Positions 44,941 through 53,258 are shown, counted from the stretch's first letter. The stretch is 64,000 nucleotides of DNA from Micromonospora sp. WMMD961 (GCF_029626145.1 NZ_JARUBJ010000002.1:6768501-6832500); one strand, 5' to 3'. Program-made: numbers and translations. The notes: generated by a model from the letters alone, not told the origin.

Positions 44941-45136
44941 ACGGCGTTGTCCTCCTGGACACTCACGGGCCACCCGAGATGTGTGCCTCGGATGGGCCGC
45001 CTGGTGTACGCACCTTGGGACGTCGCCACCTGGCGACGACGACGTCCTTCGGCCGGGCCGGATAGCCCGCGACGACCGGCCATGTGCCGCCCCGGCGTCT
45101 CCACGCCGGCGCAACCTGGCCCCACCGTCCCGACCA

Positions 45137-45163
45137 TTGGCACTCACGGTATGCGAGTGCCAA
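45137..45163 (-). promoter_or_regulatory. CIRCE element 1 (HrcA operator)
   Basis: TTGGCACTC (45137-45145), a 9-nt spacer and GAGTGCCAA (45155-45163) form a perfect inverted repeat matching the CIRCE consensus except for one symmetric change (TTGG for TTAG). Confidence 0.88.
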
Positions 45164-45171
45164 TGACTTGT

Positions 45172-45198
45172 TTAGCACTCTCCCCTGCCGAGTGCAAG
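45172..45198 (-). promoter_or_regulatory. CIRCE element 2 (HrcA operator)
   Basis: TTAGCACTC (45172-45180), a 9-nt spacer and GAGTGCAAG (45190-45198): the consensus left half and a right half matching 7 of 9 bases. Centre-to-centre distance to element 1 is 35 bp. Confidence 0.8.
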
Positions 45199-45212
45199 CA
45201 CGATGTGGCCGC

Positions 45213-46358
45213 TCAGCCGAGTTCCGCGGCCAGTCCGGCAGCGTTCACCGGCGCCTCGTGGGCGCGCTGCTCGGTGTACGTCAGCAGCAGACCGATCATC
45301 TGGGCGAGGTGGGCCGGCAGGGCCAGCACCGCGGTGACTCCGATCACCACCACCGCGCCGACCGCGGTGCCCGCCGAGGCGAAGGGATCCGTGCCGAACG
45401 CGGCGGTGCCGAACCCTTCGATGGCGCTGGCGACGAAACTGACGACGATCACCGCGAGGGCCACCAGCGCCACCCGACCGAGCAGCAGGCCGAGCCGGTC
45501 GTGGAACATCCGGAACGATCGGCCGATCGGGTTGTGGCGCTCGAAGAGGTAGACCGGGCCGGCCATGCTCAGCGCGAACGCCAGGTAGATGCCCGGTAGT
45601 ACGCAGAAGCAGACTCCGATGCCGATGAGCAGACTGACCAGCAGGGTCCAGCCCCACAGCCCGAGCGCCCGACGGAGGCCGTAGCGGAGCGCGGAGTCGA
45701 GGCCGGCCGGCTGACCGACGGCCTGCCGGGTGATCACCCAGCTGCCGGCGGCCCACCCGACGGCCTGCACCAGGCCGATCACCAGGCTCCCGCCGACCAG
45801 CACGGCCAGGAGACCCGCCAGCTCCGCGACGAAGTTGTCCGGCAGCGCGGCTGTCGAACTCGCCTCGACCTCGACAGCCCAACTGGCCGACGGGTCCAAC
45901 CCGAGAGAGATCACCGACAGCACCGCCGCGGGCAACACCTGGGTGAGCAGCATGATGGGCACCAACTGCCGCCAGCCCCGGCGCAGCGCTTCCCCGCACC
46001 TGTTGAACCAGCCGCCGATGCCGGCACCGGGCGGGTTGACCAGGGGGTCGTTCGGGTCGAAGCCGTAACCGGGCGGGTACCACCCGGCCGGCGGCCCCGG
46101 ATGCCACTGTTGCCCGCCGTAGGGACCCGCCCCGGGCGGGTAGCCCCCGGTGGGCGGAAACACCCAGCCCTGCGGCGGACCGCCCGCACCCCAGGCGCCC
46201 TGCGCGGGGTCCCACCCCGACGGCGGACCGCCCGGCGGCACGCCTGGCTCCGCACCCGGCGGCGGACCGGCGGGGCCGGGTTGGCTCCGGGTCGGGTCGG
46301 ACGGGCCCGGCTCACCCGGCCCGGAGGGTGGGGTGGACGAGGGTGGCTGGTCGGTCAT
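45213..46358 (-). CDS. Polytopic membrane protein with Pro/Gly-rich N-terminus
   Basis: A 381-aa protein: about 110 residues rich in Pro, Gly and Tyr (GGYPPGAGPYGG-like repeats), then about six hydrophobic segments (LVPIMLLTQVLPAAVLSVISLGL to LALPAHLAQMIGLLLTY). It resembles glycerophosphodiester-phosphodiesterase membrane-domain or DUF975-like proteins with a disordered extension; function unknown. GAGGAG stands 5 nt before the ATG. Its stop is 15 nt from CIRCE element 2, so read-through into groEL is possible. Confidence 0.75.
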   Translation of the reverse strand: MTDQPPSSTPPSGPGEPGPSDPTRSQPGPAGPPPGAEPGVPPGGPPSGWDPAQGAWGAGGPPQGWVFPPTGGYPPGAGPYGGQQWHPGPPAGWYPPGYGFDPNDPLVNPPGAGIGGWFNRCGEALRRGWRQLVPIMLLTQVLPAAVLSVISLGLDPSASWAVEVEASSTAALPDNFVAELAGLLAVLVGGSLVIGLVQAVGWAAGSWVITRQAVGQPAGLDSALRYGLRRALGLWGWTLLVSLLIGIGVCFCVLPGIYLAFALSMAGPVYLFERHNPIGRSFRMFHDRLGLLLGRVALVALAVIVVSFVASAIEGFGTAAFGTDPFASAGTAVGAVVVIGVTAVLALPAHLAQMIGLLLTYTEQRAHEAPVNAAGLAAELG

Positions 46359-46453
46359 GAACGCTCCTCAGCATTGGCTGGAACGGTTCACGATCTTCCC
46401 GGTTGCACGCCCGCGCCGCAGCCCCGACGCGCGGGCCGTTCGGTGCGGGAGAT

Positions 46454-46657
46454 TCAGCCGATGACGCGTACGCGTTCCGCCTGCGGACCCTTCTGGCCCT
46501 GGGCGATCTCGAACTCCACCCGCTGGCCGTCCTCCAACGCCTTGTAGCCGTCCATCTCGATCGCGGAGAAGTGGACGAACACGTCCTGACCGCCGTCGAC
46601 GGCGATGAAGCCGTAGCCCTTTTCGGCGTTGAACCACTTCACGGAACCCTGTGCCAC
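46454..46657 (-). CDS. Cold-shock protein, CspA family
   Basis: A 67-aa single cold-shock domain. The RNA-binding motifs are RNP1 (KGYGFIAV) and RNP2 (VFVHFSAI), with the conserved SVKWFNAEKG opening. It binds single-stranded RNA/DNA. GTG 46657 has GAGGGA 10 nt upstream; the longer frame to 46720 is not conserved-like. It lies 96 nt upstream of the Pro/Gly-rich membrane protein on the same strand. Confidence 0.93.
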   Translation of the reverse strand: MAQGSVKWFNAEKGYGFIAVDGGQDVFVHFSAIEMDGYKALEDGQRVEFEIAQGQKGPQAERVRVIG

Positions 46658-46967
46658 GGTGCCACTTCCCTCACTGTGCGCGGCGTTGCCTGCCCGGCGA
46701 ACGGCACAGCCGAACGCCATCGGAGCACCGCCTCAGCAATCGATGACGGCCATTGAAGCGGTGACCGAAATCGCACGCTACACGAGGAGTGACAGCCGTG
46801 CACGACCACAAATCGGGCATATTCCAGCGCGGCCTGATCACCTCGGTGGACCCGTTTTCCGATCCATCGGATCCGCGGTGGTGAATCGCGGTGCGGACAC
46901 CAGGGCTACCGGCGGCAGGAGAGGCGCGGCCAGAAACCACGTCCGCCGCTGTGGTAGGCATGCGGAC
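46658..46967. other. Intergenic gap
   Basis: This 310-nt gap lies between divergent genes. It must hold the csp promoter and 5' leader (minus strand) and the GNAT start region (TAGGCA ends 7 nt before the GNAT ATG). I see no ORF, repeat or clear operator. Confidence 0.5.
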
Positions 46968-47501
46968 ATGACCACCGACACGGGCTCGCCGGGCCTGCGG
47001 CAGGCGGAGATCCGCCGAGTCAGGCCGATGGACGCCGCCCGGATGCGGGCGCTGCGTCTGGAGATGCTCGCCGACGCGCCGCTGGCCTTCCTGGAGACGA
47101 TCGCGGACGCGGCAGCCCGCCCGCACAACGAGTACGCCGCGCGGATCGCCTACACCTCCGCCGGCCCGAACAACGCGCAGTTCGTCGCGGACCCGGGCGG
47201 CGGCCGGCTGGTCGGACACGCCGGCGGCACCGCCACTCCGGACGAGGCAGGGCTGACCGTGATCTACGCCGTGTACGTCACGCCGACCTGGCGGGGCAGC
47301 GGCCTGCTCGCTGAATTGGTCGACGGCGTGGCCGCCTGGTCGCGGGCCTGCGGCCGGCCCGAGTTGCTGCTGGAGGTCGTGGTGGGCAACGACCGCGCCT
47401 ACCGCGCCTACCGACGGCTCGGGTTCGAGGACACCGGTGTACGGGTTCCCCACCCGACCATCCCCGCCCTCACCGAGCTACAGATGCGCCGGCCAGCCTG
47501 A
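46968..47501 (+). CDS. GNAT acetyltransferase
   Basis: A 177-aa single GNAT domain. The acetyl-CoA loop is VTPTWRGSGLLAEL (near 104-117), then ELLLEVVVGNDRAYRAYRRLGFEDTG supplies the C-terminal motif B. The substrate is unknown. A TAGGCA hexamer ends 7 nt upstream of the ATG (weak leaderless-type signal). It is convergent with paaN, with a long inverted repeat between. Confidence 0.83.
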   Translation: MTTDTGSPGLRQAEIRRVRPMDAARMRALRLEMLADAPLAFLETIADAAARPHNEYAARIAYTSAGPNNAQFVADPGGGRLVGHAGGTATPDEAGLTVIYAVYVTPTWRGSGLLAELVDGVAAWSRACGRPELLLEVVVGNDRAYRAYRRLGFEDTGVRVPHPTIPALTELQMRRPA

Positions 47502-47594
47502 TCCACAACCCAACCCAACGACCACCCGCCGCCGGTCGTGATGGGTGGAGCAGGATTCGGGATCAGACACGCCGACGACCACCGCGCCCACAGC

Positions 47595-47670
47595 GGGTTT
47601 CCGGGGCAGCCCGACCCGCGTATGGATCAAGCCTGACCGCCCGGAGCGGGACGGGCTGCCCCGGAAACCC
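47595..47670. terminator. 25-bp inverted repeat between GNAT and paaN
   Basis: Arms 47595-47619 and 47646-47670 match at 24 of 25 positions with a 26-nt loop. Between convergent genes, so possibly a bidirectional terminator; the arm length suggests a dispersed palindromic element. Confidence 0.75.
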
Positions 47671-47687
47671 CCAACCGCAACCGAAGG

Positions 47688-49361
47688 TCAGGCCGGACGT
47701 CGGGACTGGACGATCCGGAAGCGGTTGGCCACGTACGCACCGTCGGTCAGCGCCGAGTTGGCCGCCGCGTTGGCGCCACTGCCGTGAAAGTCGGAGAACG
47801 CGGCCGACTGGTTCACGAAGACCCCGCCGGTGAGGTTGCAGGACAGGTGCACGCCGACCTCGACCGCGACCGCCTCGGTGGCGTCCAGCACCGACTCGTC
47901 GGTGGAGTAGACCCCCGCGGTGAGCGCGCCCTTCTCGCCGACCGTCCGACGCAGCAGTTCCAGGCTGTGCGCGGTGGAGTCGGTGGCGATGGCGAACGAG
48001 ATCGGACCGAACCACTCCCGGCCGTACGTCTCCGCGTCGTCCGCGGTCAGCTTCACGATCGTCGGGGTACGCACCACCGCGTCGGCGTACGCCGGGTGGT
48101 CCACGGCGCGCGACTCCAGCACCGGCTCGCCGACCTTGGTGACCTCGGCCAGCCGCTCCAGCACCCCGTCGTTGACGATGGCGCCGGTGAGTTCGACACC
48201 CCGGGCCGGGTCCGCGGTGAGCTTCCCGACGGCGGCGGCGATCCCGCCGGCCACCTCGTCGAAGCTCTTGTGCCCCTGGTCGGTCTCGATGCCTCCGGCC
48301 GGGATGAGGATGTTCTGCGAGGTGGTGCACATCTGACCGCTGTAGAGGGTCAGCGTGAAGCCGAGGTTGCGGCACATGCCGGCGAAGTCGTCGGTGGAGT
48401 CGATGACGACGGTGTTCAGACCGGCCTTCTCCGTGTAGACCGACGCCTGCCGGGCGTGCGTCTCCAGCCAGTCGCCGTACTCGGTGGAGCCGGTGAAGTC
48501 GACGATCTTGACGGCCTGGTGCAGGGCCAGGTCGCTGGCGAGCTTCTCGCCGGGGGCTTCGGCCGCCAGCATGATCAGGTTTGGGTCGAAGCCGGCCTCG
48601 GCGAGCACCTCCCGGGCGTACTTCACGGTGATGGCCAGTGGCAGCACCGCGCGCGGGTGCGGCTTGACGATCACCGGGTTGCCGGTGACCAGCGAGGCGA
48701 ACAGCCCGGGGTACGAGTTCCAGGTCGGGAAGGTGTTGCAGCCGATCACCAGCGCCACCCCACGCGGCACCACGTGGAACGTCTTGGTCATCCGCAGCGG
48801 GTCACCCTTGCCGGCGGCCTTCTCCCAGCCGGCGGTGCCCGGGTGCCGGGTCATCTCGGCGTACGCGTACGCCAGCGCCTCCAGCGCCCGGTCCAGCGCG
48901 TGCGCGCCACCGGCCTGGAAGGCCATCACGAACGCCTGCCCGCTGGTGAACTGCACCGCGTTCGCCAGCTCGAAGATGTGCTTGTGCAGCCGGTCGAGGA
49001 TCTCCAGGCAGACGCCCACCCGGGCCTGCGGGCCGGCGTCGCGCCACGCAGGCAGCGCGGCGGAGGCGGCGCTCACCAGCTCGCCGGGGCGGGCGTGCGG
49101 GTACCGCACCGCCAGCTCCACACCGAACGGGCTCGCCTCGGTGGCGACCCGAACGCCAGCGCCCGGCTGGTCGAGCGGGAAGTCACCACCGAGGTACGCC
49201 TCGAAGGCGGCCTTACCGTCGGCGGCGGCGGTCTCGCCGTACACCCGGGGGCTGGGGGATTCGGGGTAGGCGGACCAGTAGCCCCGCTCCGTGATCGCGG
49301 TCAGCGCACGGGTGAGGGTTTCGGCGTGCCTGTCGTACAGGGGATGCGGGGTCTCCGTCAT
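47688..49361 (-). CDS. paaN: Phenylacetate-degradation aldehyde dehydrogenase PaaN
   Basis: A 557-aa aldehyde dehydrogenase-fold protein of the PaaN type (long N-terminal extension, MTETPHPLYDRHAETL). The NAD-binding core has VIGCNTFPTWNSYPG and VKPHPRAVLPLA; the catalytic Cys lies in SGQMCTTSQNI. PaaN oxidises a ring-cleavage semialdehyde in the phenylacetyl-CoA route. No other paa gene is in the window. ATG 49361, 49370 and 49373 are all in frame; none has a strong ribosome site. Confidence 0.82.
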   Translation of the reverse strand: MTETPHPLYDRHAETLTRALTAITERGYWSAYPESPSPRVYGETAAADGKAAFEAYLGGDFPLDQPGAGVRVATEASPFGVELAVRYPHARPGELVSAASAALPAWRDAGPQARVGVCLEILDRLHKHIFELANAVQFTSGQAFVMAFQAGGAHALDRALEALAYAYAEMTRHPGTAGWEKAAGKGDPLRMTKTFHVVPRGVALVIGCNTFPTWNSYPGLFASLVTGNPVIVKPHPRAVLPLAITVKYAREVLAEAGFDPNLIMLAAEAPGEKLASDLALHQAVKIVDFTGSTEYGDWLETHARQASVYTEKAGLNTVVIDSTDDFAGMCRNLGFTLTLYSGQMCTTSQNILIPAGGIETDQGHKSFDEVAGGIAAAVGKLTADPARGVELTGAIVNDGVLERLAEVTKVGEPVLESRAVDHPAYADAVVRTPTIVKLTADDAETYGREWFGPISFAIATDSTAHSLELLRRTVGEKGALTAGVYSTDESVLDATEAVAVEVGVHLSCNLTGGVFVNQSAAFSDFHGSGANAAANSALTDGAYVANRFRIVQSRRPA

Positions 49362-49411
49362 GCCAGCCATCATGCCCGAGCCAGGCCCGCGAGCAGTAAC
49401 GCCGATTTCCG

Positions 49412-50431
49412 TCAGAGAGTGAGCTGCCAGTCGGTCCAGGACTCCGCCGGGCGGAAGCCGAGCTGCTCGTTGATCGCCACCATGTAGGTGTTGCTGGCCG
49501 CGTTCATGGTGTCGATCACTCGCACCGCTGGCTCGTGGGTGAGCAGGTGGTGCAGGTTCTCCGCCTTGGCGATGAGGCCGAGCCGGTGCCCACGGTGGTC
49601 CGGGTCGACGATGGTGATCTGCTGGAACGCGTGCCAGTCCGCTGAGGCGCCCACGTCCAGCAGGGTCCAGGCGACCAGCCGGCCGGACGCCTCGTGCCGC
49701 ATCCCAAGGTGGTAGCGCCGCCGGCCCCGCGCGTCGAGAGCCCGTTCTTTGCCGCGGATGCGCTCGGCGTCCACCTGCTCCGGCTCCCACTGCACGTCGC
49801 CCATGGGGGCGTCCATCAACAGCCGGCCGTTGAGGTAGGCGATGTCGGAGAGGTATTCCTGCGGGGTCGCGCCCTGCCAGCAGACCGACCGGTAGCCCTC
49901 GGCCAGTTGGCGAGCCTCGGCGAGCGCCGCGCGCAGCGCCACCCGGTCGATCCCGTCGACGTCGAGCCGCCGACGCACCTCGCTGAGGGCGGGCTGGGCT
50001 CCGGTGGCGGCGGCGAACGCATCGCCCGCCACGCTCCGGGCTGGCCCGCCGGGCAGCGCGGAGACGGTCATCCCGACCACCCGCTTGCGGCCGTGCTCCC
50101 GAAGCAGGCGCACCCCGTACTCGTGGAGCGCCCGGCCGACGCCCCGACGCCGCAGCTCCGGATGAACAGTCAGTTCGACGGTGGCGTTGTCGGTGTTGTC
50201 CATCTGTGGCAGGTCGAGCTGGAGGTAACCGGCTGGCGCCCCCTCCAGGCGGGCCAGTGCCCAGAGCGACTCGGTGCCGGGCATCGGCGTGTGGAACAGC
50301 GCGTCGAAGCGTTGCCGGCAGAAGGGCGGAAGCTCCGGCAGATCGACGTCTCGGGCCGCCGACCCGATCCGGTACGCCTCGTCGACCGATGCCCGGTCAG
50401 CGCCGTCGAACGGCGCGATCGCGATGCTCAT
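49412..50431 (-). CDS. Double GNAT acetyltransferase behind a structured leader
   Basis: A 339-aa tandem GNAT protein. The N-terminal acetyl-CoA loop is HPELRRRGVGRALHEYG (near 93-109), the C-terminal one DPDHRGHRLGLIAK, followed by NAASNTYMVAINEQLGF. Relatives are annotated only as GNAT. It is unusual in its 5' region: a promoter at 50585-50613, a leaderless upstream ORF that overlaps its start, and a perfect 36-bp palindrome 26 nt before the ATG. That arrangement suggests regulated expression, perhaps by an antibiotic or amino-acid signal. Confidence 0.82.
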   Translation of the reverse strand: MSIAIAPFDGADRASVDEAYRIGSAARDVDLPELPPFCRQRFDALFHTPMPGTESLWALARLEGAPAGYLQLDLPQMDNTDNATVELTVHPELRRRGVGRALHEYGVRLLREHGRKRVVGMTVSALPGGPARSVAGDAFAAATGAQPALSEVRRRLDVDGIDRVALRAALAEARQLAEGYRSVCWQGATPQEYLSDIAYLNGRLLMDAPMGDVQWEPEQVDAERIRGKERALDARGRRRYHLGMRHEASGRLVAWTLLDVGASADWHAFQQITIVDPDHRGHRLGLIAKAENLHHLLTHEPAVRVIDTMNAASNTYMVAINEQLGFRPAESWTDWQLTL

Positions 50432-50579
50432 GCCGCTGAGCGTGCGCCCGAGAAAGCGATCGGGCCAGCGAATTAATTCGCTGGCCCGATCGGACGTGGT
50501 CGGGAGGGACAATCGCACAACGCCTCCGGCGTTGGGTCGCAAGAACTTCAAAAGTCTTCGGCGAAATGCCCTCCCGCAC
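50397..50579 (-). CDS. Possible leaderless upstream ORF (60 aa) overlapping the GNAT start
   Basis: A frame starting at GTG 50579, 5 nt after the -10 CAAGAT, reads MREGISPKTFEVLATQRRRR and continues through the palindrome, stopping 35 nt inside the GNAT gene in another frame. It includes a four-Arg run and a Pro pair. No homology is recognised and its composition is not strongly coding-like, so it may be a regulatory sORF or chance. Confidence 0.3.
   Translation of the reverse strand: MREGISPKTFEVLATQRRRRCAIVPPDHVRSGQRINSLARSLSRAHAQRHEHRDRAVRRR
50457..50492 (-). promoter_or_regulatory. Perfect 36-bp palindrome in the GNAT leader
   Basis: Every base from 50457 to 50492 pairs with its mirror (18 bp arms, no loop), centred on TTAA, with the core GCGAATTAATTCGC and GC-rich flanks. 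In RNA it would form a stable hairpin 26 nt before the ATG; as DNA it could be an operator. A second 7-bp hairpin (CAACGCC/GGCGTTG, 50518-50534) precedes it. No U-tract follows. Confidence 0.85.
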
Positions 50580-50584
50580 GGAGC

Positions 50585-50613
50585 ATCTTGCGCCGTCCGG
50601 TTCCTGCCGTCAA
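50585..50613 (-). promoter_or_regulatory. Sigma-70-like promoter of the GNAT transcript
   Basis: -35 TTGACG (50608-50613) and -10 CAAGAT (50585-50590) at 17-nt spacing, minus strand. The predicted start near 50579 gives a leader of about 148 nt. Confidence 0.6.
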
Positions 50614-50698
50614 GTCCGTAGCGGCGGGTTATCCACACTCACAGCGAAAACCCAGTTACCCGGCGGATCGCCCGGCCCTCCGTCCGGGCAGGCCGGGA

Positions 50699-51985
50699 TC
50701 AGCCGAGCAGACCGGCGTCACGGGCGGCCCGCAGCGAGGGCTTGATGTGGTGGGTCGGCCCGACCTGACCGGCCACCGCGTCGATGGTCTTCAGGCCCTC
50801 GCCGGTGTTGAACACCACGGTCTCCGCGGTCGGGTCCAGCCGACCGGACTCGACCAGCTTGCGCAACACCGCCACGGTGACGCCGCCTGCGGTCTCCGCG
50901 AAGACACCCGTCGTGCGGGCGAGGTCGCGAATGCCGGCGCGGATCTCGTCGTCGGCGGCGTACTCCATCCAACCGCCGGTGCGACGGACCGCCTCCAGGG
51001 CGTAGAGGCCGGCTGCGGGGTCGCCGATGTTGAGGGACTTGGCGATGCCGGTGGGCTTGACCGGGGTGATCGTGTCGGTGTCGGCTTGCAGCGCCACGGC
51101 GATCGGGTTGCAACCCGCCGACTGGGCGCCGAAGACCTTCCAGCCGCCGGCCGGCGCCTCGACCAGGCCGACTTCCACCAGCTCGGAGAACGCCTTGTCA
51201 ATCTTGGTGAGCAGCTCGCCGCTGGCCATCGGGATGACCACCTGCGCGGGGATCCGCCAACCGAGCTGCTCGGCCACCTCGTAGCCGAGGGTCTTGGAAC
51301 CCTCCGCGTAGTACGGCCGGACGTTCACGTTGACGAACGCGGTGTCCTCGAACTCGTCGGTCTCCACCAGCTCGCCGCAGAGCCGGTTGACGTCGTCGTA
51401 CGAGCCGTCGATGGCGACCAGCTCGCCGCCGTAGACGGCGGTGGTGATGACCTTGCCCTGCTCCAGGTCGCTGGGGATGAAGACCACCGAGGGCACCCCG
51501 GCACGGGCCGCGTGCGCCGCCACCGAGTTGGCCAGGTTGCCGGTCGACGCGCAGGCGAACCGGGTGAAGCCGAGCGCCCTCGCTGCGGTGAGCGCCACCG
51601 AGACGACCCGGTCCTTGAAGGAGTGGGTGGGGTTGGCGCTGTCGTCCTTGACCCAGAGCGGCGCCGTGATGCCCAGCTCGGCGGCGAGGTACGGGGCCGT
51701 CACCAGCGGGGTCAGCCCCGGGTCGAGGGTGACCCGGGTGGCCGGGTCCTGACCGGCGGGGAGCAACGCGGCGTACCGCCAGATGTTCTTCGGCCCGGCC
51801 TCGATCTGCTCCCGGGTGACCGTCGCCAGTGCGGCGGTGTCGTAGTCGACCTCCAGCGGGCCGAAACACTCGTAACACGCGTGCTGGGCGGCGAGCGGGT
51901 AGCGCGCCGAACAGGCACGGCAGACCAGGGCGCGGGCGGGGCTGGCGGAGGTGTCGATGCCGGAGGCGGCGAGCGTCGACGTCAT
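50699..51985 (-). CDS. thrC: Threonine synthase
   Basis: A 428-aa PLP enzyme. An N-terminal rubredoxin-like zinc knuckle (Cys22, 25, 37, 40) precedes the catalytic core, with the PLP Lys124 in SFKDR and the phosphate loop SAGCNPIAVAL-type region later. It converts O-phosphohomoserine to threonine. The SAM-I riboswitch 12 nt upstream couples it to methionine status, since methionine and threonine share homoserine. Start ATG 51985, with GAGAGGA upstream. Confidence 0.92.
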   Translation of the reverse strand: MTSTLAASGIDTSASPARALVCRACSARYPLAAQHACYECFGPLEVDYDTAALATVTREQIEAGPKNIWRYAALLPAGQDPATRVTLDPGLTPLVTAPYLAAELGITAPLWVKDDSANPTHSFKDRVVSVALTAARALGFTRFACASTGNLANSVAAHAARAGVPSVVFIPSDLEQGKVITTAVYGGELVAIDGSYDDVNRLCGELVETDEFEDTAFVNVNVRPYYAEGSKTLGYEVAEQLGWRIPAQVVIPMASGELLTKIDKAFSELVEVGLVEAPAGGWKVFGAQSAGCNPIAVALQADTDTITPVKPTGIAKSLNIGDPAAGLYALEAVRRTGGWMEYAADDEIRAGIRDLARTTGVFAETAGGVTVAVLRKLVESGRLDPTAETVVFNTGEGLKTIDAVAGQVGPTHHIKPSLRAARDAGLLG

Positions 51986-51996
51986 GTCGAAGTCCT

Positions 51997-52128
51997 CTCA
52001 TCTTTCCCCGCATCGCACGGTGCGGCGGGGACGGAATTGGCACCTGCCCCGCGGGTCGCTCAGCGGTGAGCGCGCGGGGTGGTTGCCGGGGCGTCGTCGG
52101 GCCGTATCCCTCAGCCCCTCTGGATGAG
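51997..52128 (-). promoter_or_regulatory. SAM-I (S-box) riboswitch upstream of thrC
   Basis: Read on the minus strand it begins CTCATCCAGAGGGGCTGAGG and continues with GGATACGGCCCGACGACGCC, CCGGCAACCACC, GGTGCCAATTCC and GAAAGATGAG, all S-box landmarks in order. P1 pairs CTCATC (from 52128) with GATGAG at 51997-52002. The 3' strand of P1 directly adjoins the AGGA ribosome site of thrC, so SAM binding probably blocks translation. Confidence 0.88.
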
Positions 52129-52198
52129 GTATGCAGTTGTGCCGCCGAGTCTAGGACAACGCTGTCGGCCCTAGCTACCGCCGATCCCAGGGAGTGGG

Positions 52199-53167
52199 TC
52201 AGCGAGCGCTCACCGCGGCGGGATCGGTAACCGCGATCGGGTCGGTCACCGCGGTGGCACGAGGCAGCGACGAGACCCGGGTACGGGGCCGGCTGGCCAG
52301 ATTCGCGGCGACCAGCGCGGCGATGGTGACGGCGGCCCCGACCAGCTCGACGGCCTCCGGGCGGTAGCCCCGGGCGATCTGCACGGCGAACGTGGTCACC
52401 GGCACCAGGTTCATGAACAGCGCGGCGTTGGCGGCCCCGAGTCGCTGCACTCCGGTGTTCCAGGCCAGGACCGCTATGACAGCTCCCACGATCACGGCGT
52501 ACGCCAACTGTGGGGTGACCGCCACGAGGTCGGCGGCGGCCGGCGCGTGCTGCCAGCCGACGGCGTCCGCGCCGATGCTCGCGGCCAGCATGGCGGCCGT
52601 GCCGGCGAGCGCGGTCAGCGTGGTGAAGCGCAGTGGCGACCACGCGCCGAAGCGGCTGGCGCCGTGCGTGTAGATGGCCCAACCGACCACCGCGCCGACC
52701 ATCATCAGACCGCCGAGACCGAACTGACCGAGCCCGGCCAGGCTTCCGCGCGTGATCACCAGACCGACGCCGAGGAGCGCCACCAGGGAGAGGCTCAGCA
52801 GGAGCGGCTTCGGGCGTACGCCGTCCCGGGCCCAACGGACCAGCTGGGTGATCACCGGGGTGGTGGCCACGAAGAGCGCCACCTGCTGCGGAGCGGCGTG
52901 TTCGAGCGCCAGGCTGGTGAGCACGTTGAAGCCGGCGAAGCCGACCACGCCGAGCACCACCACCTCGACCGTCCGGACGCCGGGCCGCAGCGCGTCGGCA
53001 CCCTCGCGGAGCAGCAGGATGGCGACCAGGACGACGGCGGCGAGAAGGTAACGGGCGGTGGTCAGGTTGAGCGGGTCGACCCGGGTCAACGCGCTGGCCA
53101 GGACCGGGAACATCACCCCCCAGCCGAGGACGGCGAGCAGCGGGTAGGCGGAGGCGCGGGATCGCAT
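52199..53167 (-). CDS. EamA/DMT family exporter
   Basis: A 322-aa drug/metabolite transporter with ten hydrophobic segments in two EamA repeats (about 8-140 and 150-285), and a polar tail. Start ATG 53167 has GGAG 6 nt upstream; the longer frame enters the operator. An ArsR-type operator (53180-53199) lies just upstream, and the divergent gene is an ArsR regulator, so it is probably repressed by it. Confidence 0.85.
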   Translation of the reverse strand: MRSRASAYPLLAVLGWGVMFPVLASALTRVDPLNLTTARYLLAAVVLVAILLLREGADALRPGVRTVEVVVLGVVGFAGFNVLTSLALEHAAPQQVALFVATTPVITQLVRWARDGVRPKPLLLSLSLVALLGVGLVITRGSLAGLGQFGLGGLMMVGAVVGWAIYTHGASRFGAWSPLRFTTLTALAGTAAMLAASIGADAVGWQHAPAAADLVAVTPQLAYAVIVGAVIAVLAWNTGVQRLGAANAALFMNLVPVTTFAVQIARGYRPEAVELVGAAVTIAALVAANLASRPRTRVSSLPRATAVTDPIAVTDPAAVSAR

Positions 53168-53179
53168 CGGCAGCTCCAA

Positions 53180-53199
53180 TGTTCGAGTATCGTCGAACC
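53180..53199 (-). promoter_or_regulatory. ArsR-type operator copy 1 (EamA side)
   Basis: GTTCGA (53181-53186) and TCGAAC (53193-53198) form an imperfect inverted repeat 13 nt before the EamA start; same half-sites as the ArsR-side copy. Confidence 0.6.
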
Positions 53200-53220
53200 A
53201 ACGACACCGACAGTAGGAGC

Positions 53221-53252
53221 TTGTTCGACATTTGTCGAACAACGGTTACACT
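53221..53252 (+). promoter_or_regulatory. ArsR-type operator copy 2 and promoter
   Basis: TTGTTCGACA and TGTCGAACAA (53221-53242) form a perfect inverted repeat with a 2-nt centre. It covers a -35 (TTCGAC, 53224-53229) and the spacer of a promoter with -10 TACACT (53247-53252), whose start would be at the arsR ATG. Binding would block the promoter: autoregulation. Confidence 0.72.
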
Positions 53253-53258
53253 GGTCAC

